Shown piece by piece: positions 55,255 through 64,000 of a stretch of 64,000 nucleotides of DNA (positions are counted from its first letter, which is position 1; each line of letters opens with the position of its first letter). Source of the DNA: Emmonsiellopsis sp. PD_33 (Eukaryota; Ascomycota; Eurotiomycetes; Onygenales; Ajellomycetaceae); contig JANTQF010000199.1 of assembly GCA_032988165.1 (NCBI GenBank), positions 1 through 64,000 of the forward strand, in the 5' to 3' direction. The notes beneath the pieces are model-generated. The model was not told the origin of the DNA, did not search any database, and saw only the letters and a list, made by a program, of their open reading frames with translations. Both the position numbers and the translations under genes were made by a program.

Positions 55255-55999
55255 CCCTCTCACGATTTGCATTTCTTCCCTTTACTTTATATGGTTTAAT
55301 TGTTTTGTTTGCTTTTTGTTTCATGCCAGTCCTCTGTTTCCTACATACTGTGCTGTATATACATTTACATATATTCGATATCCGATGGGTCCAGCAAGCG
55401 CGGAATAACGACTCGTGTTTCTGTTTCTCTCGTTCACTCTCTAATACTATCTGAGTTAAAGACCGGTCTTGGGTGGAACGCTGCTGCAGGAAATACATCC
55501 TGGGAAGGGAGATCACCAACGTAGATAGTTCTAGCTGGAAGTAAAGATGTATAAATAAAGAGCCTATATGTACATGCAACCCGAGCTCAACGGCGCCATT
55601 CCTAATCCGGCAGCGCGCGCCAAACGCGGCTCGGCGGCTAAACACCTTCCCGATCCAGTCCTTGCCCGAACAAAGTGAATCTGCCAACCAGGACGAGAAG
55701 AAACAACAAGCCAGTTTGCTCAGCATCTTTTCTGGTCACATATCCAAATATATCCCCCTTTCATCTCCCTGTTTCTTTTTTCCCTTTCTTTTCTCATTTT
55801 TTTGGCGTTTCCTTTTTGACCCGCCCCGAAACTCTTCCAAAAACCAAAACCTAAACCAACGCCGCATTTTCCCCCTAGCTGGCTACGAAACCTCCTTACC
55901 TACCCGGGGATTTATAAGGCAGCCAAACGCCCGCCAATACGCGCCGGACTCGTCGGGACTTCTTCTTTTCTCCGTCTTAGATTATTATAGCCGCAAACC
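55255..55999. other. intergenic, VPS29 3' flank and PAB2 promoter
   Basis: These 745 bases contain a T/C-rich leader just upstream of the PAB2 start and no recognisable gene. Confidence 0.5.
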
Positions 56000-57031
56000 A
56001 TGGCCGACGCGGCAGATATCACAGATGAGCGGGTGGAGACGCACGAGGAGGAGAAGCATGGTGACGAGGAGGTATGTATATCCCCATATCTCGATCCCTC
56101 CATTTCTATATATCCTTGGAAATAACAAATAGCTAACCCCCCTTTGCAAAAAAAAAAAAAAACAGGAAGAAATCGCCGCGATGAAAAAGCGAGTAGCAGA
56201 AATGGAATCCGAAGCCGCCAAGCTACGCGAGATGCAAGCGTCGCTGGACCAGCAATCGGAATCCCTGCGCGAGGATAAAGAGGACATTGACGCGCGGAGT
56301 ATCTTCGTGGGCAACGTGGATTACGGCGCGTCGCCCGAGGAGATCCAGGCGCATTTCCAGAGCTGCGGGTCTATTAATCGGGTGACTATCTTGCTGGATA
56401 AGTTTACGGGGCATCCGAAGGGGTGGGTTTGATGTTTTTTGTGACTTTGATTTTGTTTTTTCCCTCGTCTTCTTTCCCATTCTTGCCACACGTTTTGGAC
56501 GTGAGGAGGGGGGTAGGGGGGTTGGCCTGCGTTGTTCCCTGGCTCCCAACCTGCCTAACTACAAACCCCCCCACGCTGAGGAGCCCCCTTGATACCTCCA
56601 TATACTCCTTCTTGGGGGGGGGTTCCCCCCTTCTTCCACATCCACCCCACTGCATCTGCGCTGCCTGGCAAGAGATGGAGCGCTAATTGGAAACAAAATA
56701 TATACGTGTGTATATTGCAGGTATGCGTATGTGGAATTCACTGAGCCGAGTCTTGTGGCTCAAGCACTCGTATTAAACGAGAGTCTATTTCGCGGGCGGA
56801 ATTTGAAGGTGAGTTTTTTTCAGGCCCGTTCATTCTATGATTGCCTTGCCTGTCCTAATAGCTATTTGGTAGGTTGTCCCTAAACGGACGAATCTCCCTG
56901 GCATGACGCGAGGACGGGGTCGCGGTGCCGCACGGGGTGGGCGGGGATTTGGCCGGGGAGGGTTCCCCCCTCGAGGCGCGTATCGTGGGGGAGGATTTAG
57001 GGGGCGAGGAAGGGGGTATTCTCCGTACTAG
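56000..57031 (+). CDS. PAB2: nuclear poly(A)-binding protein Pab2 (PABPN1 type)
   Basis: Four exons, 56000-56071, 56166-56422, 56721-56808 and 56873-57031, encode 191 residues. An acidic N terminus (ERVETHEEEKHGDEE) and a coiled coil (MKKRVAEMESEAAKLREMQ) precede one RRM at about 70-145, with RNP2 SIFVGNVDY and RNP1 KGYAYVEF. The latter is assembled across a 298-nt intron. The C terminus is an RGG/RG-rich tail (RGRGRGAARGGRGF, RGGGFRGRGRGYSPY). This order is exactly that of PABPN1 and fission yeast Pab2, which bind nuclear poly(A) tails, act in RNA processing and exosome targeting, and are arginine-methylated in the tail. Confidence 0.95.
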
Positions 57032-58238
57032 GGAAGTGAACGGTTGTCAGCATTGTCGTATCGCATCGCATCGAATCGAATCGTGATATAGGGGGAAAGA
57101 GGGAGGAGGAAATAGGTTATATTCAACGGAATCGATACTCGGATTCGTTGGAGGGCTGTGTATGATATTGGAGGAGAGAGAAAGAACGGGATAAGGGCAG
57201 AACGCACAAAATGGATGGACGGGATAATAACGGGAAGGGAAATGGCTAAATTTGCTGAATTTGTTTTCTATTTTTGTAATTTCCTCAGGTTTGACTGACT
57301 GATGGGCTGATCTCTTTTCTTTATATTTGGCTTGTTCTTTTAAATTTTTTTCCGGATCATTTCCATTTCCTTTTCCATTTCCTAGATTTCGGTCAATCAT
57401 CAAATGACAGAGGTCAAGCGACAAGATCTGTAGAATATTTAGTTGCATCGTGGGGTCAGGGTCGGAGTATATCGTCATTGATAAGTGGGCGACGGATAAC
57501 TAGCGGAACATCGGCGTTTTGCGAGAGGCGAGAAATAACTGCGTAGGCCGCAGAGGTTTTATGCAATGGCCTTGGTCATTTCAAGCATTGTATTTTTCTT
57601 TCTTCTTTCTTCCTCTCTTTTCTTCCACTAGAATCCCCCCGTATATCCCCCTTCTCGAACTCCCGTTGCAGCGTCACTTATTTTTAGCAGCCGCGGGTCA
57701 CGTAAGCAGCCCATCAGCCTCCGACCAAACCTCGACGCAACCTCCTCTCGACACCATCTCGACGCCCATCCAACTCCACTCTGCAACGCCCTCGTCTGGC
57801 GCATCCTCTGCTCGACTAGGTCCTCCCGTCCCGCTCCCCCCGCCGTGCCGGCTCTATCGCGGACTGCTTCTCCTCTCTCCCTCGCCTCGCCCCGCTCACG
57901 CCCCTTCGCTGGTGGCGCTGTCCCCCGACTGATTGGCCAAGGCAACCAGCCAGCCTGCTCAGCCTCAGTCGCCGGCTCGAGATAGCCCAGTCCACTCCGC
58001 CACGGCTGCTGTCCCCGTTGCCTTTGCTTCCTTCTGCACATCCCTCCTCCGCTCCTCGATCTCCCCATCAGCCAGCCCGCCCCCTGTCTCTGCGTCTGCT
58101 ATCCCCCTCCCCTCCTTGGCGCCTGTCTGACTCCCGCCCCCCCTCCTCCGTGCATGCCCTTCGCCGCGGTTTCGCCAGCCTCCTCCACCGTCCTGAAGAC
58201 GGAGACGGCCTGCTGCGTGAGCCGGGTCTGTCGTCAAC
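57032..58238. other. PAB2 3' flank and long C-rich leader of the HECT ligase gene
   Basis: These 1.2 kb hold no supported gene. From about 57630 to 58230 the plus strand is strongly C/T-rich, typical of a long 5' leader and core promoter in filamentous fungi. Short open frames there are low-complexity Pro/Ser. Confidence 0.5.
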
Positions 58239-61200
58239 ATGGGGTCCAACTTGCCTGAGTATGTTTGTCCTGGTATCTCAACTACTTGGTCTCTATGGTT
58301 ATTTGGGGTCTGCCTAGATTCGTCGTTTTGCTAATCGTTCCGTCTCTGCTTCCAGACATCCGAATCTTAGGGTCACGAGTAAGATAAATACCTATCCTAT
58401 ACATTGCACTGGTCTGCCCGTTGTTAGGATGCTAACCGGGTCCTTGTAGTCATCGCCGCTGATGGACTGTACAAACGCGATGTTTTCCGTGAGTTCTCTC
58501 CGCGCCCCCTCTCCCAGATATGGTGAATGAATGCAGAGGCGGGGGGGAATCAGTCAGACTGACGTTTGCCGGATGTTGCCAGGATTCCCGGACCCTTTCG
58601 CCGTAGCCACGGTTGGTGGTGAACAAACCCATACGACCACGGTGATTAAGAAGACCCTGAATCCTTACTGGAATGAGGTTTTTGACCTGTACGCCGCCCT
58701 CGTCTTCCCATCTACATAGGACCTCTATCTAACGGGGTTGTTTGATATAACAGGAGGGTCACAGAAGATAGTATACTCGCCATACAGATCTTTGACCAGA
58801 AGAAATTCAAGAAGAAGGACCAGGGATTCCTGGGTGTTATAAACGTCCGGGTAGGAGATGTGATAGATCTAGATGCCGGTGATGATGGTAAGGTTTCACT
58901 TTAATAGGAACTTGTGTTTGCTGCATTGGAATGCTCGGGTTATAGCGAAGATTTTGATGACGATGCTAACTCAATTCACCTCTTCCAGAAATGCTCACTA
59001 GAGACTTGAAAAAGTCAAATGACAACCTTGTCGTTCACGGCAAACTGATCGTGAATCTCTCTACTAACCTTTCCGAACGCATCGCCAACAATACCCAAAA
59101 TGGATCGTCAAGGCCAAACCTTGGTGTTCCTGGATCAACAAGTTCCCTACAGCGCCCTCTTTCTTCCATGAGCTCGAACCCCATTCCTAACGACCTTTCC
59201 TCCACAAGTAACACATCTGCGTCTCTATTCCCTACCCCGCGCGCCCCATCTTCAGCAACACCTGCCGCCGCGGTGGCGCCTGCTAACGGACCTACCCAGC
59301 CCAATGGGTCTGGTGCCCGGGGGAATCTGAGTTCCTTCGAGGACGGCCAGGGCCGGCTGCCTGCTGGATGGGAAAGGCGAGAAGATAACTTGGGCCGGAC
59401 ATACTACGTCGATCACAATACCCGAACGACAACATGGACGCGCCCTTCGGCAGGCTATAGTGAGCAGGCCCAGCGCACCCAGCTAGAAGCCAACATGCAA
59501 ATGGAACGAAGAGCCCATCAGAGCCGCATGCTCCCAGAGGACCGGACAGGCGCGAATTCACCAAACTTGTCAGACTCACAGCAAGCAAGCACTCCGCCAA
59601 GCGGGGGTAACACTGCTCAGAACGTATCGCTGATGGCTACGGGAGCTACGACAGCCGGCACTGGCGATCTTCCAGCTGGATGGGAACAGCGCTACACACC
59701 GGAGGGCCGGCCGTATTTTGTTGACCATAACACACGAACAACAACCTGGGTGGATCCCCGTCGGCAACAGTATATACGCATGTATGGACAGAATGCCACC
59801 GGAGGAAATACCACAATACAACAACAACCCGTGTCACAGCTTGGCCCGTTGCCGAGTGGCTGGGAAATGCGGTTGACAAACACCGCACGGGTGTACTTTG
59901 TGGATCATAATACCAAGACAACCACCTGGGACGATCCGCGATTACCTTCGTCCCTCGACCAGGGCGTTCCACAATATAAGCGTGATTTCCGGCGGAAACT
60001 CATCTACTTCAGATCCCAACCGGCTTTGCGGATTATGTCTGGCCAGTGTCATATCAAAGTCCGGAGAGGCGCTATTTTTGAGGATTCGTACTCGGAGATC
60101 ATGCGCGCGAGTGCTTCGGATTTGAAGAAGCGGTTAATGATCAAGTTCGACGGCGAAGACGGTCTTGATTATGGTGGTCTTTCTAGGTTTGTTTACTTAC
60201 TCCCACCGTTTTCAGTTTTGTATACTAATATTCTGTAACAGAGAATTTTTCTTCCTGCTTTCCCATGAAATGTTTAACCCATTTTACTGTCTGTTTGAAT
60301 ATTCCGCACACGATAACTATACCCTTCAGATCAACCCTCATTCCGGCATTAACCCTGAACATTTGAACTACTTTAAATTCATCGGGCGTGTTGTCGGCCT
60401 TGCGATTTTCCACCGCCGCTTCCTCGATTCCTTCTTCATTGGCGCATTCTACAAGATGATGCTGAGGAAGAAGGTTACGCTGCAGGATATGGAGGGAGTA
60501 GATGAGGATTTCCATCGAAATTTGACTTGGACATTGTGGGTGCATCTCCTTGCGTTGACCAAAGACTGTCATGCTAACCTTGCTTTTATAGGGAAAATGA
60601 CATCTCTGGCGTATTTGACGAGTTGACATTTTCTGTTGATGACGACCAATTCGGCGAACGCAAGTCTGTTGACTTGAAGCCTAACGGTAGTCAAATTTTC
60701 GTGACCAATGAGAATAAGAAGGAATATGTCGAGTATGTTTGGCACTTACATCTCCATCTAGTTGACGGTACTAACAACCCGCAGACTCATCACAGAGTGG
60801 AAGATCCAAAAACGAGTCGAGGAGCAATTCAACGCTTTCATAACCGGCTTTAACGAGTTAATTCCCGCCGACCTCGTCAACGTCTTTGACGAGCGCGAAC
60901 TAGAACTCCTCATTGGTGGTATCGCAGACATCGACGTCGATGACTGGAAGAAACATACCGATTACCGTGGCTACCAGGAGCAGGACGAGGTGATTCAGAA
61001 TTTCTGGAAGGTTATTCGGACCTGGGATGCGGAGCAAAAATCGCGTCTCTTGCAGTTCGCCACTGGTACCTCGCGTATCCCGGTCAATGGATTTAAGGAT
61101 CTGCAGGGAAGTGACGGGCCCAGACGGTTCACGATTGAGAAGTCTGGGGAGCCCACGGCGTTGCCCAAGTCGCATACTTGGTATGTTATCTCTTCTTTCC

Positions 61201-61341
61201 ATATGATCTTTTGATTCATTCGCTAATGAGATAAATTACAGCTTTAATCGCCTGGATCTACCACCGTATAAGAATTACGAGCAACTGCAGAATAAGCTGT
61301 CCATCGCCGTTGAGGAGACGCTGGGATTCGGTCAGGAATAG
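58239..61341 (+). CDS. RSP5: HECT E3 ubiquitin ligase Rsp5/HulA (Nedd4 family)
   Basis: Ten exons (58239-58258, 58356-58378, 58450-58488, 58583-58688, 58754-58887, 58989-60186, 60242-60535, 60592-60732, 60785-61180, 61242-61341) encode 816 residues. The first three exons are 20, 23 and 39 nt. A C2 domain (1 to about 130, with [20 protein letters not shown]) is followed by three WW domains at about 226, 333 and 393 (LPAGWERREDNLGRTYYVD; LPAGWEQRYTPEGRPYFVD; LPSGWEMRLTNTARVYFVD). The HECT domain runs from about 460 to the end, with catalytic C784 in SHTCFNRLDLPPY. It ubiquitinates membrane transporters through arrestin adaptors, among other targets. The Cys codon is split by the last intron. 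Confidence 0.96.
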
Positions 61342-63218
61342 AGACGCAGGAGAGAAAATGAGAATACGGGAAAACAAAACAGCAAATGTCAATTTATTTT
61401 TTACCCCTTCATTCCACCGAAACCCCTTCCTTTTCTTTACCTGCCCTCTCCCCGCCCAGGTTCTCTCATATAGCCGGGTTGTGATTGATTGATTGTTTGT
61501 TTTAATTGCAAGTTTCTTTTGGTGACATATTGTGTATATTTTCCCCCCCTTCCCCCCCTCTGCTCTCCGGTGATGAAATGTTCTTTTTTTCCTTCATGTT
61601 GTCTTTTTTGTGCTGTGTATAGGTTACTTGTAGAGGTTGTCAGCGAAAGCGATCAATGGCGGGGGGTTGGTTCTTAACTTTATTACCTACCTACCTACCT
61701 ACCTTACCTTACCTTACCTATCTTACCTACCTACCCTATGATGAACAATTTTTTTCTCTCTCCTTTGTTAGGTTTCTTCTTTCCCTCCTCTTCCCTCTTC
61801 TTCTTCTTCTCCCCGCCTCTTTAGGGGAGGGAGGGAGACAAATTCTTGTATTGGGTTGGGTTGTGTTTCCTCGTCGAATCTGCACTGGTTCTTATTCTTG
61901 ACTCTCATTTTCTATTCCCCCGTCCCCGTGGGACGACGGACATATTTAGTTACTATCCCTCTCCTTTTAACTAATGATTGAAACTACTTTTTTTTTTTTT
62001 TTTTCTTTTTTGTTTCGTCGCACGAGTCTTTATTTGGAATTAATTAGCTATGGATGTGGTGCTTTGTTCCTTGGTTCTTTACGCCATTAACCCCCTCGGG
62101 AAACAGGCCCCCCTGACTTTATTTACTCACATTGAGTTCAGGGTCCTTCGTTCTGGTTGGGTTTGAAAAACAGGGCAAGAAGTAGATACATATGTAAAAG
62201 GGGAAGATAAGAAATCTTGGAAATCTTGGAGTTCCAACCTCATCCGGACCCGGGCGGCTGGACGGGACCTGGCTGGGGGTTGGAGCTGGGGCTGGGGAGA
62301 TCTAGGTAGGGTAGGGGCATAGGTTGGTGGTATTAATTACGATTGATTTGGATTTTTTTTAATCTTGACTGGTTTGACGAGAGTTGGGATTTTAATATAA
62401 TGCTGTTGTACAGTTTTTCGAGAACCCTGCTTTCCTAACTACGTACGTAGTTAGCTATCCCTGCCAATCTATCCAGCTACCCGTCCATGTAATGTAGATA
62501 TATTTTTATAGTTTTACCTTTTCCAGGTTCTCAAGATTTTCCTTTCATGACTAACTAGATTCCGTCATTGACTACCGACTGACTTGGTCTCGCCCTTCCG
62601 GCTTGTCGTGCCAGACTGGACGGACGGGTGGGTATGTAGATGGAGGAGATATTATATATAGAGAGATTGGGAGATTTACCACTCTATATACCCTTCTCTC
62701 CTCTGGTATGCATGTCCCACCTAGGCAGCGCGTCAGTGATGGTGATGGTGACACATGCATTCCGTTTCGATATAAATCAGGGCAGTGGGGGGTAGCACAG
62801 GGGATAAATGTGCAAGGGGCTTGGATTTTATTGGTATCTGCAGTCTAGATGGGATGGTTTGAAATGGGTGGTGGTCAGTTGGTTATATAAATTTCATTGA
62901 CGCCCTTCCCACTCATCTACCCCCCCTTTTTTTTCCCTTTCCCCTCTTCTTAAACTTTGCTTCTTCCCAATTGATATAAATGTGCGAGGCAGATTTCAGA
63001 ATCTAGTTTCTCTATCTTATTCCTTCAACAGATTCATTCGTTCGTTCATTCTCTTCCATTTGCTACTTGTTCGTGGGTACGGGTATATGATATAGAATAT
63101 CATACAAACCATACCTCACTCAGCTAATCCATTCATTTATCCAACCGCTTCTTACCTGCAATCATTTATATTATCTTTTACAAAGGAAAACAATAGACTT
63201 CTAGCTCTAAATCACGCC
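61342..63218. other. 1.9-kb intergenic region, HECT gene 3' flank and CFEM-like gene promoter
   Basis: No gene is supported. The region holds T-rich tracts, including a poly-T near 61989-62006, an ACCT/CTTAC microsatellite and AT-rich promoter-like sequence. Open frames are low-complexity. Confidence 0.5.
61684..61735. repeat. imperfect ACCT/ACCTT microsatellite
   Basis: About twelve ACCT or ACCTT units lie in tandem downstream of the HECT ligase gene, with a change of unit length in the middle. Confidence 0.75.
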
Positions 63219-64000
63219 ATGCACTCCCTCACCTCCACGGCCCTCCTCGGCCTCCTCTTCCTCCTCATTGCCACCATCAACCCAGCAACAGCGCAAAATG
63301 ATAAAACCGGCACAAAGTGCGCAGCACAGAAGTATGTTATCCCCTCCATCCTTCCCCTCCTTCGCTATCATGATCTGAACAAAATAGTCCCCCCCTATCC
63401 ACCTAGGGGGAACTATTCCAATCAGCTCCAGCAGCCTAATAAATATCAAACCAAACACCCATACTAATAAATAAATCACAAAAAAACCAGCATCCTCGAC
63501 GCCTGCCTAAAATCCACCAAGCTGACACTGGACAACTGCCCCGTGAATGACTGGGAATGTCTGTGTGCGCGGTATACAGATGTCTTGACGTATGTATATT
63601 CTATCTACCTACATACAAACCCTAACCATCATCCCCTTTACTTTACCCCTTTCCCCAACCCCTTTACCAACCCCTCCTAACCACCAACAAAAATAACAGC
63701 TGCTACAACAACTGCCCCTCCGACCAAGGAAAATTCGCCATCGAGTCCTCGCAACTCGCAAACTGTAATGCCGCGAAGCAGTATGCGAAACCCACCACTA
63801 CCACAACCACTACAACCGCTACAAACACCGCCGCTTCCACTGGAGCTACTGGAACACCCACTGGAACAGAAACGGATAAACCTAGTTCGGGTGGTGATGG
63901 GGATGGGGATGTGCCTACGGAGACTGCGTCGAAGACTGTGAGTGGTGCGGCGGCGTCGGGGACGGGGACGGTGGATAGTGCGGCGGTGGCGGGTGGTGGG
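63219..64000 (+). CDS. secreted eight-cysteine CFEM-like cell-wall protein (partial)
   Basis: Exons 63219-63331, 63491-63589 and 63700 onward; the gene runs off the window. A signal peptide (MHSLTSTALLGLLFLLIATI...ATAQ) is followed by eight cysteines spaced x8, x10, x6, x1, x8, x3 and x16 (CAAQNILDAC, WECLCARYT, TCYNNCPSD, LANC), a pattern close to CFEM domains. A Thr/Ser/Gly-rich stretch follows, typical of GPI-anchored wall proteins. CFEM proteins in fungi bind heme or act at the surface. The aspartate that binds heme iron in Csa2/Pga10-type proteins is not clearly in place here, so heme binding is uncertain. The anchor signal lies beyond the window. Confidence 0.75.

Overview
The window is nuclear DNA of a filamentous ascomycete, most likely a eurotiomycete and possibly of the order Onygenales. 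Genes are broken by many short introns (about 48-300 nt) with GTATGT/GTAAGT-type donors and CTAAC/CTGAC-type branch sites. Intergenic DNA is rich in homopolymers and microsatellites, and the proteins are typical of that class. I rebuilt exon structures by eye from splice signals, reading frame and family conservation. Every multi-exon model listed as a CDS and complete in the window closes to a whole number of codons.

Layout. 0.3-5.3 kb: a multi-pass membrane protein of unknown function, and a cytochrome P450 that is intact except for one in-frame TGA. 6-16 kb: housekeeping genes for cytosolic Phe-tRNA synthetase alpha, ribosomal protein eS21, a Nudix hydrolase, a DUF7730-like protein and IMP dehydrogenase. 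16-31 kb: an IQGAP cytokinesis scaffold, a purine-cytosine permease, an Ent3-type epsin and an Nbp2/Skb5-like SH3 adaptor. 33-44.4 kb: five neighbouring genes that read as a sugar-acid catabolic cluster. They are an L-fuconate dehydratase (ENOSF1 family), a DHDPS-family 2-keto-3-deoxy-acid aldolase, a Zn(II)2Cys6 regulator, an MFS sugar transporter and a Gre2/DFR-type reductase. 45-47.3 kb: a secreted protein whose mature N terminus is predicted to be histidine, like a copper histidine-brace enzyme, with a long Pro/Ser/Thr tail. 49-54.2 kb: one complete but dead Ty1/copia retrotransposon with 115-bp LTRs, a 5-bp target duplication and almost no CpG. 54.3-61.4 kb: retromer VPS29, nuclear poly(A)-binding protein Pab2 and the HECT ligase Rsp5/HulA. 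63.2 kb to the end: the start of an eight-cysteine CFEM-like wall protein.

How the genes work together. Most are independent housekeeping genes. The exception is 33-44.4 kb, where import, dehydration, retro-aldol cleavage, aldehyde reduction and a pathway regulator sit side by side with two divergent promoters. That set would give the lower half of a non-phosphorylative L-fucose (or related 6-deoxyhexose) pathway ending in pyruvate and lactaldehyde/propanediol. The upstream sugar dehydrogenase and lactonase are not in the window. The substrate is inferred, not shown.
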